DNA of 64,000 nucleotides from Pseudoflavitalea sp. G-6-1-2 (GCF_012927185.1 NZ_JABBGB010000002.1:496001-560000); one strand, 5' to 3'. Positions 52,223-61,908 are shown, numbered from the stretch's first letter. Numbers and translations are program-made. The notes: generated from the letters alone by a model not told the origin.

Positions 52223-53308
52223 ATGAAGAAACTCTTTTTCACCATTACCAACGATTGCACATTCGATCAGCGCATGATCAGGATCTGCAGTTCGCTGGCG
52301 CATGCAGGTTATGATGTAACCCTGATTGGCAGAACCGAAAAGAATTCCATCCCGCTGAAAGAAATGCCCTTCCGCCAAAAAAGGCTGAACTGCCTCTTCA
52401 GCAAGGGAAAACTATTTTACATCGAATACAACCTCCGGCTGTTCTTTTACCTCCTGTTCCGCAAAGCAGCGCTCATCTGCGCCATCGATCTCGACACTAT
52501 TCTGCCCGTAATGGCAGTGTCCCGTTTGCGCGGCATCAAACGCGTTTACGACGCACACGAACTGTTCTGCGAAATGAAGGAAATAGCCACCAGACCTGGC
52601 ATCTACCGCTTCTGGAAAAAGATAGAAAAAGCCTCCGTTCCTCATTTTGAACATAACTACACCGTAAATACGCCGATTGCCGAAGAGTTTGAAAGATTAT
52701 ACGGGAAGAAGTTTGAAGTGATCAGAAACGTCCCCCTGCTTCGCTCCATTGAAATTCCGGAGAAACCCGAAAGATACATTCTCTATCAGGGCGCAGTTAA
52801 TGAAGGAAGAAGTTTCGAGACACTCATCCCTGCCATGAAGAAAGTAAATGCCCGGCTCATCATCTGCGGCAACGGGAATTTCATGGAACAGGCCAAACAA
52901 ATAGCAGCCGATCATGGTTTGGAAGAAAAAATAATATTCAAGGGAAAGCTCGTTCCTGAAGAACTCAGACAGTATACCCGACAGGCATACATAGGCGTAA
53001 CACTCTTTGATAAAGAAGGCATTAGCAACTATTATTCCCTTGCAAACCGCTTCTTCGACTATTTTCATGGCGGCATACCGCAATTATGTGTAAATTATCC
53101 TGTTTACCGCGAAATAAACAATCAGTACCAAATTGCTGTTCTTATTGACGACCTTGAACCAGACACTATCGCCAACCAACTCAATGCACTGCTGAATGAC
53201 GAAAAACTGTACTCAGAATTACAACAGAACTGCCTCAAAGCAAGAACTGTTTACAACTGGCAGGAAGAAGAAAAGAAACTGATCTCATTTTATTCAAATA
53301 TTTTATAA
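52223..53308 (+). CDS. Glycosyltransferase, GT4-like (GT-B fold)
   Basis: Cytoplasmic or membrane-associated sugar transferase of 361 residues. N-terminal Rossmann part (FFTITNDCTFDQRMIRICSSL, GYDVTLIGR), a hydrophobic amphipathic patch (about 70-85), and C-terminal donor-binding part (ILYQGAVNEGRSFETLIPAMK, LIICGNGNFMEQAKQ and IIFKGKLVPEELRQYTRQA). The late segment with GISNYYSLANRFFDYFHGG replaces the usual EX7E box. Donor and acceptor are unknown. The next glycosyltransferase starts five bases downstream. Confidence 0.88.
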   Translation: MKKLFFTITNDCTFDQRMIRICSSLAHAGYDVTLIGRTEKNSIPLKEMPFRQKRLNCLFSKGKLFYIEYNLRLFFYLLFRKAALICAIDLDTILPVMAVSRLRGIKRVYDAHELFCEMKEIATRPGIYRFWKKIEKASVPHFEHNYTVNTPIAEEFERLYGKKFEVIRNVPLLRSIEIPEKPERYILYQGAVNEGRSFETLIPAMKKVNARLIICGNGNFMEQAKQIAADHGLEEKIIFKGKLVPEELRQYTRQAYIGVTLFDKEGISNYYSLANRFFDYFHGGIPQLCVNYPVYREINNQYQIAVLIDDLEPDTIANQLNALLNDEKLYSELQQNCLKARTVYNWQEEEKKLISFYSNIL

Positions 53309-53313
53309 GCATT

Positions 53314-54462
53314 TTGGAAAGGCACTTACATATCGTTTCACTGGATATTCCCTACCCTGTAAATCACGGCGGGTTGTTCGATCTCTTTTACAAGCTGGTG
53401 GCATTGCACCAGGCAGGCGTTAAGATTCACCTGCATTGTTTCGAATACGGCCGCACACCGCAACCCGAACTCGAAAAATACTGTGCTTCGGTTCAGTATT
53501 ACGAACGCCAGTGCGGACACAAGGGATTTTCGCATAAACTTCCCTACATCGTTGCATCGAGATGCAGTGCAGAACTCACTACCAATCTGCTGCAGGACGA
53601 TTACCCCGTACTGCTCGAAGGCATCCATTGCACGGGCATTCTGCAGGACGATCGGTTCGCCAACCGAAAAATAATTCTCCGCCTCCACAACGTAGAATAC
53701 CAGTACTACCGCCAACTGGCAGACAGTACCTATTCTGTGTTCAAAAAATTATACTACCTCCACGAGAGCAAACTCTTAAAAACATACGAAGCAGCCATTG
53801 CGCATAAGGCCACCGTTATACTGGCCGTTTCCGAGCAGGATGTAGCTACCTACCGCACACAATTCGGTGTAAAGAACATCATGCACTTACCCGTATTCCT
53901 TCCTTACTCCGAAATAAAATCGAAGGAAGGCATCGGCTGTTTCTGTCTCTATCAGGGCAACCTGTCTGTAGAAGAGAACGAAAAAGCAGCTCTCTGGCTG
54001 ATGGAAGAAGTGTTCAGCGAAATACCTGCCGCGCATTTCATTGTGGCAGGCAAAGATCCTTCGCGCAAACTGGAACGTGCAGCCGAAAAGAGCGGCCACA
54101 CCTGCATCGTAGCCAATCCTTCCGAACAGGAAATGCAGGATATGATCACCAAGGCACAGATCAATATCCTTCCCTCCTTCAACTGCACAGGCATTAAACT
54201 GAAACTGCTCAATGCATTGTTCAACGGACGCCATTGCGTAGTGAACGATGCCGCAGTGAAAGACAGCAGCCTCAGCCCTGCATGCCATATCGGAACCAAT
54301 GCAGAATCTTTCAGACAGCTGGTGGCACAGCTCTATCACAATCCTTTCACGCAGGAAGAAATTGTACTTCGTGAGCAATTGCTGCAACCGGTGTTCAACA
54401 ACGATCGCAACGCCAAACAACTGGTGAATGTGATCTGGCAGGAAAGAGTGCAGCAGGACTAA
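53314..54462 (+). CDS. Glycosyltransferase (GT-B fold)
   Basis: 382 residues. The start codon is TTG at 53314, five bases after the preceding gene. A later start would remove the first strand (HLHIVSLDIPYPVNHGG) of the Rossmann domain, so TTG is preferred. The donor domain carries FCLYQGNLSVEENEKAALWL, AHFIVAGKDPSRKLE and INILPSFNCTGIKLKLLNAL (the Gly-Ile-Lys-Leu-Lys box of GT4-like enzymes). It is the partner of the preceding transferase in a two-gene unit ended by a strong terminator. Role in surface polysaccharide or glycolipid synthesis is inference. Confidence 0.88.
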   Translation: MERHLHIVSLDIPYPVNHGGLFDLFYKLVALHQAGVKIHLHCFEYGRTPQPELEKYCASVQYYERQCGHKGFSHKLPYIVASRCSAELTTNLLQDDYPVLLEGIHCTGILQDDRFANRKIILRLHNVEYQYYRQLADSTYSVFKKLYYLHESKLLKTYEAAIAHKATVILAVSEQDVATYRTQFGVKNIMHLPVFLPYSEIKSKEGIGCFCLYQGNLSVEENEKAALWLMEEVFSEIPAAHFIVAGKDPSRKLERAAEKSGHTCIVANPSEQEMQDMITKAQINILPSFNCTGIKLKLLNALFNGRHCVVNDAAVKDSSLSPACHIGTNAESFRQLVAQLYHNPFTQEEIVLREQLLQPVFNNDRNAKQLVNVIWQERVQQD

Positions 54463-54493
54463 CACCTAACAAATTCTATCGTCTCACATACAG

Positions 54494-54524
54494 AAAAAGG
54501 CCTTCGCATGAGGGCCTTTTCCGT
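54494..54524 (+). terminator. Intrinsic terminator of the glycosyltransferase unit
   Basis: AAAAGGCC (54495-54502) pairs with GGCCTTTT (54513-54520), ten-base loop, T-run inside the descending arm. Confidence 0.7.
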
Positions 54525-54531
54525 TAAAATG

Positions 54532-54570
54532 AAAAAACGGCAAACCTGCTGCAGTAGCGGATTTGCCGTT
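54532..54570 (-). terminator. Intrinsic terminator of ftsE
   Basis: AACGGCAAA (54536-54544) pairs with TTTGCCGTT (54562-54570). On the minus strand it runs into six T (54537-54532). It lies 33 bases beyond the ftsE stop. Confidence 0.75.
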
Positions 54571-54602
54571 CCTTAATTCCTGCAGAACAGGAACCGGTAT
54601 AT

Positions 54603-55292
54603 TTAGCTCATTGAAATCGAAGCGTTGTCGATCACTCTGCCACGCTCTGTACGAACCAGTCTGGCAGGGAATTTATTGATCACGATATAATCATGCGTTG
54701 CCATCACAATGGCAGTGCCGTAATCGCGGCTGATCGAAACCAGCAGTTGCATGATCTCATCCGATGTTTCCGGATCGAGGTTACCCGTAGGTTCATCAGC
54801 AAGTATCAGTTTGGGGCTGTTGAGCAGCGCACGCGCCACATCCACCCTTTGCTGTTCGCCGCCGCTGAGCTCGAAAGGCATTTTGAAACCTTTGGCTTTG
54901 AGACCTACTTTATCGAGTACATCTACAATCTTTTCGTCCATGAGTTTTTCATCTTTCCAGCCGGTGGCTTTGAGAACGAACTTGAGGTTATCGTTCACAT
55001 TGCGGTCTGTGAGCAACTGGAAATCCTGAAACACCACACCGAGTGTGCGGCGCAGAAAAGGCACTTTCTTCCAGTCCATTGTTTTGAGATCGAAACCAAC
55101 CACGGAGCCTTCTCCCTCTTTGAGTGGCAGATCGCCATACAGCGTTTTCAGCAGACTCGATTTTCCGGTACCGGTTTTACCAACCAGATACACAAATTCA
55201 CCACGGTTTACGTGAAGGTTTACATCCTGAAGTACCAGGTTGCTGCCCTGGTAGATATTCGCATGTCTGAGCTCTAAGATTGTATCCTGCAT
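54603..55292 (-). CDS. ftsE: FtsE-like ABC transporter ATP-binding protein
   Basis: 229-residue nucleotide-binding subunit. Walker A GKTGTGKSS (about 38-46), Q-loop VFQDFQLL, signature LSGGEQQRVDVARAL, Walker B LILADEPTGNLD and switch His in MATHDY. The pattern of the first 60 residues and FLRRTLGVVFQDFQLLTDRNV is that of FtsE, which with FtsX couples ATP use to septal peptidoglycan hydrolases. ftsX is not adjacent, so a LolD/MacB-type role is the alternative. A -7 element lies just upstream. Confidence 0.87.
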   Translation of the reverse strand: MQDTILELRHANIYQGSNLVLQDVNLHVNRGEFVYLVGKTGTGKSSLLKTLYGDLPLKEGEGSVVGFDLKTMDWKKVPFLRRTLGVVFQDFQLLTDRNVNDNLKFVLKATGWKDEKLMDEKIVDVLDKVGLKAKGFKMPFELSGGEQQRVDVARALLNSPKLILADEPTGNLDPETSDEIMQLLVSISRDYGTAIVMATHDYIVINKFPARLVRTERGRVIDNASISMS

Positions 55293-55315
55293 AGGTTAAA
55301 TTCCGTTATCTGAAA

Positions 55316-55323
55316 CAAATGTA
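55316..55323 (-). promoter_or_regulatory. -7 element of ftsE
   Basis: TACATTTG on the minus strand, perfect TAnnTTTG, 23 bases before the ATG. No -33 partner seen. Confidence 0.4.
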
Positions 55324-55331
55324 CTGAAAGA

Positions 55332-56417
55332 TCACTTTGCTTTCCGTTTTTTAAATGCACGATTGATCCACATGATGATGCCGGTAACCGGGAAAGTTAC
55401 CCCCAGAATACACACCACCAATGCAATGATCTTGCTCGGCATTCCCCATATCGAACCCACATGCACGGGCTTGAAAGTGCTTCTCACTCTCGATCCCAGG
55501 CTTCGTTCGCCCCATGCCATGGTGCCGATCTGCTTTCCGGAATACTGATCGAGATAAACCATATCCGTAGCCGATTCGTGCACGGGATTGCTGCCCAAAC
55601 TGGAAATCGCAATTGCCTCCGCCGAATCTTTCGGCATCGATAACGAAATATACTTCACATCTTTCACCAGCCCCTTTGCTACTGCATAGGCAGAATCGCA
55701 GCCAATCGGCGCCAGTCCTGCTTTGTATTCAGAAGACGGCGGCTTCGGCCCTTTCAGCGGCGAACCGGTTACATGATAAATTCCGTTATTGAACCAGTCG
55801 AAACTCCATGCCAGTCCCGTAAATGCAAATATGAAAAGGAAAATGGCCGAGTAGAATCCCAGCACAATATGCAGATCGTGATTGATGCGCTTCCATCCCG
55901 CACTCCATTTGAGCTTGAGGCGTTGCTTCAGGATCGCCTTATTCTTCGGCCACCACAATACAATGCCGGTTATGATGATGAAGAGAAAGATCAGCGTGGA
56001 TACGCCTACGATCATCTTTCCGATCTTTTCGCCCAGCAGCCAGCGATGCAACGCGAACATGGTGTAGAAGAATGTATCCTTGTAGGCATACAGCTCTATC
56101 ACTTCAGCCGTGTACGGATTTACGAAAGCCTGACTTTTCTTCCCTCCCTGATAACTTACTACAATGGTGCGCGCGGGATCTTCAAACACCTGTATCCGCT
56201 GGATCTTAGCCTTCGGCTCGGCTACTTTCACGGCAGCGATCACTTCAGACAATGGCTTGCGAACAGTACCGGGCGTTACTTCGTAACGTTCCTTGTTGAA
56301 GCTGTGCATCATTTCTTCTTCGAATACCAGTACGGCACCGGTGAAGCAGGTAATGAGGATCACCACGCCCGCGAGCAGGCTGAGATAAAGGTGTATCCTG
56401 CGAAAGAAAATCTTCAT
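55332..56417 (-). CDS. PepSY-associated membrane protein
   Basis: 361 residues with four membrane helices (about 10-33, 137-157, 183-205 and 327-352). PepSY-type domains lie in the two periplasmic segments (about 40-125 and 225-290). HRWLLGEKIGKMIVGVSTL and the late FKPVHVGSIWGMPSKIIAL carry conserved His residues that could bind heme. Related proteins act as ferric-siderophore or flavin reductases of the inner membrane; the substrate here is unknown. It lies 88 bases downstream of a two-component pair on the same strand. Confidence 0.85.
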   Translation of the reverse strand: MKIFFRRIHLYLSLLAGVVILITCFTGAVLVFEEEMMHSFNKERYEVTPGTVRKPLSEVIAAVKVAEPKAKIQRIQVFEDPARTIVVSYQGGKKSQAFVNPYTAEVIELYAYKDTFFYTMFALHRWLLGEKIGKMIVGVSTLIFLFIIITGIVLWWPKNKAILKQRLKLKWSAGWKRINHDLHIVLGFYSAIFLFIFAFTGLAWSFDWFNNGIYHVTGSPLKGPKPPSSEYKAGLAPIGCDSAYAVAKGLVKDVKYISLSMPKDSAEAIAISSLGSNPVHESATDMVYLDQYSGKQIGTMAWGERSLGSRVRSTFKPVHVGSIWGMPSKIIALVVCILGVTFPVTGIIMWINRAFKKRKAK

Positions 56418-56505
56418 ACGTTTTTGAGCTTAGTTGCGGAAAGCGGCAAAAAAACGTTTTATGCACGGAGAAACAAAGATTTACAGGCAGAATTCATTTA
56501 CGGAT

Positions 56506-57903
56506 TCAGGAAATTCTGGCGATTTTACCGGCCGTTGGCAGCGAAATTGTGAATACCGATCCTTTGCCAGCCTCCGAACTAACCGACATTTCCCCTTTAT
56601 GAAGTTTGATGATCCGGCTGCACAACGATAGTCCCAACCCGAACCCACTCTCCTCCCAGGTATTGCCCCCACGATAAAAAGGCTGGAAGATGTAAGGAAG
56701 ATCGGCCTCAGGAATTCCCTTGCCATTATCGCTGATGGTGATGATGATGCGCTCCGATTCTACCATCAGTTTCACAAAAGCCTTGTGATCCGATGAATAC
56801 TTGCAGGCATTCGACACCAGATTCTTGATCGCAGAAAACAGCAACTCTGAATTACCTGATACTATCAGCTGCTCCTCTTTTTCCGGAAGATCATCGAAGG
56901 CCAGCGACACACTGTAGGCTTCGTTGAGTTTGCGAACCGTGGCAGGCAACTGCATCAGAATTTCATCGATGCGGAGCTGTTCAATTTCCAGTCCGCCTGC
57001 ATCGCCCGATGCCTGCGCAAACTCAAGCAGGGTCTGCGTTAGCTTACTGAGGTATTGCACATCCTGATAAACAGATTCCATAGTATTGCGATACTCATCA
57101 GCGCCGCGGTTCTTCTGCAAACTCACTTCGAGCTGACTCGAAATGGCCGTGAGCGGAGTGCTCAGCTCATGCGAAGCATTGGCAATAAATCTGCGTTGTA
57201 TCTCAAAACTCTCCTGCAAACGGTTGAGCAATTGATTGAGCGTGTCCGACAAATAGAACCATTCATCGCGCACTACTCCTGTATTGATGCGTCGCGCGAG
57301 ATTGCGGGCAGAAATATCTTTGATGTCGTCGGTGATCTTTCGAACCGGACGAAGCAATCGTTCAGAGAAAATGTATCCGGCAACGAATGCTGCAACAACA
57401 CCACCGAAAAAGCAGGCCCAGAGAATGATCTTTAACTGCGCCAGTTTGGCCAGTCCTTCTTCATCATAAGCCGCTGTAAGTATCACCACATGCAGGTTTG
57501 GGCTCGATGGACTATACGCAATGGCATCTTTCTCTCCCGATTTGAAATAACGCGTTTTCTTATGCTGCACTTCGTCGATAATGCCTGGATTGAAGCTGAG
57601 CGTATCATTGGGCAGATCGCTGTAATGGTAGATCAGATTGCCTTCCTGATCGTACACATCCATGATCTTTTCTTTCATGGTGAATGCCGTACTCGAATCG
57701 ATCTTCTGGATCAGTTTCGGATCGAAGATCTCCGGCTGCTGCATCAAACGCGCAGTGGTGATGGCGCGGTTGGTGAGCCTTCGCTTGCTGTCGTGCTCCC
57801 GGTTGGTGTAGTAGAAATAGAACACGGCTCCGCAAACCAGCGCCAGCAGCACAAACACGATGCTTCCGAAAAGCGCCGTGATCCTGAGTCTTACGGGCAT
57901 CAT
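56506..57903 (-). CDS. EnvZ/QseC-type sensor histidine kinase
   Basis: Classic two-span kinase, 465 residues. Spans at about 10-32 and 150-173 flank a periplasmic sensor of about 115 residues. HAMP (about 175-230), then the HisKA box FIANASHELSTPLTAI and an ATPase domain (N box IKNLVSNACKYSSDHK, G1 SDNGKGIPE, G2 GFGLGLSLCSRII). The start overlaps the last four bases of the response regulator, its cognate partner. The pair precedes the PepSY gene. Confidence 0.94.
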   Translation of the reverse strand: MMPVRLRITALFGSIVFVLLALVCGAVFYFYYTNREHDSKRRLTNRAITTARLMQQPEIFDPKLIQKIDSSTAFTMKEKIMDVYDQEGNLIYHYSDLPNDTLSFNPGIIDEVQHKKTRYFKSGEKDAIAYSPSSPNLHVVILTAAYDEEGLAKLAQLKIILWACFFGGVVAAFVAGYIFSERLLRPVRKITDDIKDISARNLARRINTGVVRDEWFYLSDTLNQLLNRLQESFEIQRRFIANASHELSTPLTAISSQLEVSLQKNRGADEYRNTMESVYQDVQYLSKLTQTLLEFAQASGDAGGLEIEQLRIDEILMQLPATVRKLNEAYSVSLAFDDLPEKEEQLIVSGNSELLFSAIKNLVSNACKYSSDHKAFVKLMVESERIIITISDNGKGIPEADLPYIFQPFYRGGNTWEESGFGLGLSLCSRIIKLHKGEMSVSSEAGKGSVFTISLPTAGKIARIS

Positions 57904-58595
57904 CGTTCCATCGTTTTAAGAATGTAGCCCATGCCTATCTGCGTTTGAATGAGTTTATCAGCATGTTCCTTATCGATCTTGTTGCGGAGATAACTGATGT
58001 ATACGTCGATGATATTGGTATTGGTATCGAAGTCGATATCCCATACGTTGATGGAAATATCCGCGCGGCTCACCACGCGGTTTTTATTGCGCAGCAAAAA
58101 CTCCAGCAACTGAAACTCTTTGGCAGTGAGATTGATGGTTCGATTGCCACGTTTCACTTCTTTATTGTCGAGGTTCATTTCTAGATCGCCTGCGCGAAGC
58201 AGGTTGCCCACCGGGATCTGCTGCATCATGGTGCGTTTCAGCAGCACATGGATTTTCAGCAGCAGTTCTTTGAACTCGAAAGGTTTTACGAGATAGTCGT
58301 CTGCACCGGCATTATAGCCTTCCACCTTATCGTTCAAACGACTCAGGGAAGTGAGCATTATCACCGGAATATTCGGAGAATGCGCGCGGATAATGCGGCA
58401 GAGTTCGTATCCGTTGATGCCCGGAAGGTTGATATCGAGTATCACCAGATTGAAGGCATGCAGAAAGAACAGTTTCTCACCGATCTTCCCATCATAGGCC
58501 ACTTCTGCATGATAGCCGTTCTCGATCAGTCCGATACGAAGGGTATCGGCGATCTTCTTCTCGTCTTCCACTATGAGTATTTTCCTTTCCTCCAT
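57900..58595 (-). CDS. OmpR/PhoB-family response regulator
   Basis: The ATG at 58595 (MEERKILIVEDEKK) is chosen. The in-frame ATG at 58667 would add a 24-residue hydrophobic leader not found in this family. Receiver domain with the acidic pair in VEDEKK, phosphoacceptor Asp in LVILDINLPGINGYE and Lys in YLVKPFEFKELL. The winged helix follows (about 130-231: TAKEFQLLEFLLRNKNRVVSRADIS, IDVYISYLRNKID). 231 residues. Cognate to the kinase that overlaps its end. Confidence 0.94.
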   Translation of the reverse strand: MEERKILIVEDEKKIADTLRIGLIENGYHAEVAYDGKIGEKLFFLHAFNLVILDINLPGINGYELCRIIRAHSPNIPVIMLTSLSRLNDKVEGYNAGADDYLVKPFEFKELLLKIHVLLKRTMMQQIPVGNLLRAGDLEMNLDNKEVKRGNRTINLTAKEFQLLEFLLRNKNRVVSRADISINVWDIDFDTNTNIIDVYISYLRNKIDKEHADKLIQTQIGMGYILKTMER

Positions 58596-58598
58596 ACG

Positions 58599-58606
58599 CA
58601 AAGTTA
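58599..58606 (-). promoter_or_regulatory. -7 element at the response-regulator start
   Basis: TAACTTTG on the minus strand, perfect TAnnTTTG, ends four bases before the ATG. If used, the transcript would be nearly leaderless. No -33 partner. May be chance. Confidence 0.25.
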
Positions 58607-58784
58607 CATCGATAAAAATAACCCATACTGCCGCTGCGCCGCAGGCATAGAGCAATTCTAACCACATTCTAATGCCACATTAATCCATGGCTTAGGAGAG
58701 AATTTTACTTTTAGAGCTCTCTGATTATGCTGTAGCAATCCCCTGGCGGAATCATTTCCGCCGGGAAATAAAAATCGCGCCAAA

Positions 58785-60407
58785 ATGAAATATACCGCAA
58801 CTGCCCTTGCTTTGATCTGCAGTACTGCTGCTTTTGCACAACAGTCCGATGCGGCATCACTGATCTATCATCAGCGATATGCCAGCGCCCGCACCATCAT
58901 CGAATCAGCATTGAAAACAGATGCTTCTAACGCCGGCAACTGGTACCTGCTCACGCAGACATTTCCGGGAACGGACAGCACCGCTGCACTCCGAGCCGCT
59001 CTGTCCGCTGCTCCTGATGCTGTAAAAGCCATGCCACTGTTCGAAGTGGGTTATGGTCATCTGCTGCTGAAAGAAAATAAAAAAGACAGCGCAGCCTGGT
59101 ACTTCAATCGTGCCATCGAAGCCACCAAAGAAAAAGATGCTGCTGTGCTTACCGGTGTTGCCAAAGCACATATCGAAGTAAAGACCGGCGATGTGAATTA
59201 TGCACTCAGCATGCTCGACAAAGCCATGAAACGCGAGAAGAAAGATCCTGAGCTCTCTGCATTACAGGGAGATGCATGGCGCAGATCCGGCGACGGTACG
59301 CAGGCTTACAAAGCCTATTCACAGGCGCTCGACAAAGACAAAAATTATTCAGCTGCACTCTATCAGCTGGGAAAGATATTCGTGGCCCAGAAGAACGATC
59401 AGCTCTATGTTGATTATTTTGAAAAGGCCATCAATGCAGATTCCACCTACGCTCCTGCCTACTACGAACTGTACTATCATTATTATTACAAAGATATTCC
59501 ACGCGCAATGGAGTACTTTCTCAAGTACCGCCATCACAGCGATCCCAGTGCAGACAATGAGTATCAGTTGGCAGACCTGCTCTATCTTTCTAAAAACTAT
59601 CAGCCTGCTATCGACAAAGCAAAGACCCTGCTCAGTGCAGATCCGGCAAATGCCCGCCTGTACAAGCTTCTGGCCTACAGCTACCTCGAATTCAAAGACA
59701 CGGCCACTGCCATGCAAACCATGACGCAGTATTTCGCCAAGGGCCACGACAGCACTTATCTGCCCAAAGATTTCGAGACCATGGCAGGACTCTACAGCAA
59801 ACAATCCGGTAAAGAAGACAGCGCCATTGCTTACTACGAAAAAGCAGCGGCTCATCAATCGGATACCCTCGCCTGTTATGCTTATTACAAAAAGCTGAAA
59901 GACCTCTGCAAACAAATGAAGCAGTACAGCAACGAAGCAAAATGGAGCGGAAAATATTTTGCAGGAAATGATCAGGCGAGCAATCTCGATCTCTTCAACT
60001 GGGGACTCGCACATTTCAAAGCAGAAGAATTTGTTCAGGCCGATACGGTGTTTGGCACTTACATCGCCAAATATCCCGATCAGGCATTCGGTTACTACTG
60101 GCGCGCAAGGAGCAATTCCATGCTTGATACAGCAATGACAGAAGGCACGGCCATTCCGCATTACCACAATCTCATTGCAGTGCTCGAAAAAGATACTGCC
60201 AATGCTACCAACAGAAAATGGCTGGTAGAAGCATATGGTTATGTAGCTGCCTACGAAACAAATAAAGAGAAAGATTATCCCGAAGCCATCGCCTACCTGC
60301 AGAAGATACTGGCCATCGATCCTGCAAACAAGGATGCACAACGTTATATCTCTGTACTGGAAAAGAATGTAGGTTCCAAGCAACCTGCACCGGGAGGAAA
60401 ACAATAA
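58785..60407 (+). CDS. Exported TPR-repeat protein
   Basis: 540 residues. The signal peptide (about 1-19, ending AFA before QQSDAAS) exports it to the periplasm. Tetratricopeptide repeats fill the rest, for example APAYYELYYHYYYKDIPRAMEYF, NARLYKLLAYSYLEFKDTATA, and near the end a NKEKDYPEAIAYLQKILAIDPANKDAQ unit. No catalytic domain. Probable scaffold; partners are unknown. It is divergent from the two-component pair and ends in a good terminator. Confidence 0.88.
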   Translation: MKYTATALALICSTAAFAQQSDAASLIYHQRYASARTIIESALKTDASNAGNWYLLTQTFPGTDSTAALRAALSAAPDAVKAMPLFEVGYGHLLLKENKKDSAAWYFNRAIEATKEKDAAVLTGVAKAHIEVKTGDVNYALSMLDKAMKREKKDPELSALQGDAWRRSGDGTQAYKAYSQALDKDKNYSAALYQLGKIFVAQKNDQLYVDYFEKAINADSTYAPAYYELYYHYYYKDIPRAMEYFLKYRHHSDPSADNEYQLADLLYLSKNYQPAIDKAKTLLSADPANARLYKLLAYSYLEFKDTATAMQTMTQYFAKGHDSTYLPKDFETMAGLYSKQSGKEDSAIAYYEKAAAHQSDTLACYAYYKKLKDLCKQMKQYSNEAKWSGKYFAGNDQASNLDLFNWGLAHFKAEEFVQADTVFGTYIAKYPDQAFGYYWRARSNSMLDTAMTEGTAIPHYHNLIAVLEKDTANATNRKWLVEAYGYVAAYETNKEKDYPEAIAYLQKILAIDPANKDAQRYISVLEKNVGSKQPAPGGKQ

Positions 60408-60458
60408 AACACCAGTCGGTTATTAAGCCCGAAGAAAAACAGGGTGTTTAGATGAAGA

Positions 60459-60494
60459 AAGTCCCCGGCTCAGGCCAGGGACTTCTTTTTTTTG
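60459..60494 (+). terminator. Intrinsic terminator of the TPR gene
   Basis: AAGTCCC (60459-60465) pairs with GGGACTT (60478-60484), followed by CTTTTTTTTT. Confidence 0.8.
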
Positions 60495-60500
60495 ATTGTA

Positions 60501-61835
60501 TCAGAGATTGGTAAAAGGATTTCCGATATACTCTCCACGATAGACCGGCTCGGCTACATTGAGCGTCCAGAGCAGGTTTCCGGCAAGATCTGTCTTAACT
60601 ATTTTGCTGTTGGTAGAACTCGCAGCAAGCAACTGTTTTCCTGGCAGCTGCATGGCAGAACCCATGATCGGTGAATACAATTGTGCAGGAAGATTCACCT
60701 GCAACCTGCTCACCGCTTTCTTCTCTTTTTCATCGATGGAAAAACTCAGCAGTCTCGATTGAGGACGTGCTCCGCTTCCGTTATCGAAGAGCATGATGTC
60801 TCCATCATCGTTTCGATGTGCGTAATGCTGAAACTGAAAATAACCGGCAGCATCCATCTGCACATTTCCTCCATTGCCCAATTTCCACATGATGGCGCCG
60901 GATTGCGCATTCACTTTCCATACCTGAGAAAATGTGCGGAGAGAAATAATGTAATTGAGGTCTTTATCGATAGCCAGCGAATTGATCCATGGTTGATTGG
61001 TGGCTTTCATTTCTGCTGCATCCGGACTATCGAAGGTGGTCCACTCCCACACTTTGTTGCCCTGACGATCGAGTTCGAGCAGACCATCTCCCGGCAATCC
61101 GCCACCACCACTCACAGGTGGCACATTGGTTACAGCAACGATATTGCCACGCTGATTCAATTGCAGATCGTGATGCACGGTTTTGGTGAATCCCCTGGAA
61201 CCATGCCGGAGATGAAAAAGTGTATCACCGGAAAGGCTGAGTTCCAGTATCACATTGCCATCACCGTACTGCGTATTGTGTTCATCGATCAAACAGAGCA
61301 TGGTATTCCACTGCGTAAACCGAACCACCTTCAGCATATCCCTGAAAGCCTTGTACCATACGAGTTTGCCGGTATGGTTCACTATCAGAATACTGGATGG
61401 TGAAACACGGCTGGTGAACATAAAATGAGCGCCGGGCGCATCATTGATCACATTGTCTTCCTGCCTGTAGAACTTTTTTACAGCGGCAGGTATCGAAGCT
61501 GTAGTGAAACTGAATTCATCAGATCGCTCACCGTTATTGTCGTTGCCAAGAATGAAATAACACTTGTAGAGAGTAGCTTCGTTCAGACCGTAGAGGTTCA
61601 TCTTCCGGTAAGGAAGTCCACTGTCGAACGCCTGTCTCTTTTCTTCTCCTGTTTTCTGATCAATATACACCAGCGTTCCGCCCGTACTGCGGTTTACACG
61701 GTATTCGATGCGCGCGGCGAGTGCAGAAGTGGAATCATTGAAAACACGCACTTCACTCACAGGCTCACTGGCATCATTGTTCTTTTTGCAGGAGAAACAG
61801 GCGATGAGCAAACAGCCGATTAGAATATTTTTCAT
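60501..61835 (-). CDS. Arylsulfotransferase (ASST)-like lipoprotein
   Basis: Lipoprotein signal with ACFSC (lipidated Cys16), Lys-Lys after it. An N-terminal fibronectin-like segment (about 25-115) is followed by a six-bladed-propeller ASST-type domain (about 120-444): ILIVNHTGKLVWYK, HHDLQLNQRGNIVAVT, ELDRQGNKVWEW, INSLAIDKDLNYIISLRTF, QHYAHRNDDGDIMLFDNG. The His residues in HHD and HYAHR lie where ASST enzymes hold catalytic His. ASST moves sulfate between phenols. Activity is inferred. It follows the second SusD gene and may belong to that uptake locus. Confidence 0.82.
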   Translation of the reverse strand: MKNILIGCLLIACFSCKKNNDASEPVSEVRVFNDSTSALAARIEYRVNRSTGGTLVYIDQKTGEEKRQAFDSGLPYRKMNLYGLNEATLYKCYFILGNDNNGERSDEFSFTTASIPAAVKKFYRQEDNVINDAPGAHFMFTSRVSPSSILIVNHTGKLVWYKAFRDMLKVVRFTQWNTMLCLIDEHNTQYGDGNVILELSLSGDTLFHLRHGSRGFTKTVHHDLQLNQRGNIVAVTNVPPVSGGGGLPGDGLLELDRQGNKVWEWTTFDSPDAAEMKATNQPWINSLAIDKDLNYIISLRTFSQVWKVNAQSGAIMWKLGNGGNVQMDAAGYFQFQHYAHRNDDGDIMLFDNGSGARPQSRLLSFSIDEKEKKAVSRLQVNLPAQLYSPIMGSAMQLPGKQLLAASSTNSKIVKTDLAGNLLWTLNVAEPVYRGEYIGNPFTNL

Positions 61836-61908
61836 GCTAAAGGAGTTAATGAAAAAAGTCCGGCAGATCGCAAGCGTCCGCCGGAACTATAACTCGACTG
61901 AAAGAAAA

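Noticed and set aside
59349-60404. Minus-strand frame of 351 codons opposite the TPR gene
   Set aside because: Antisense to a signal-peptide TPR protein. The translation is Ile/Cys/Phe-rich with no domain.
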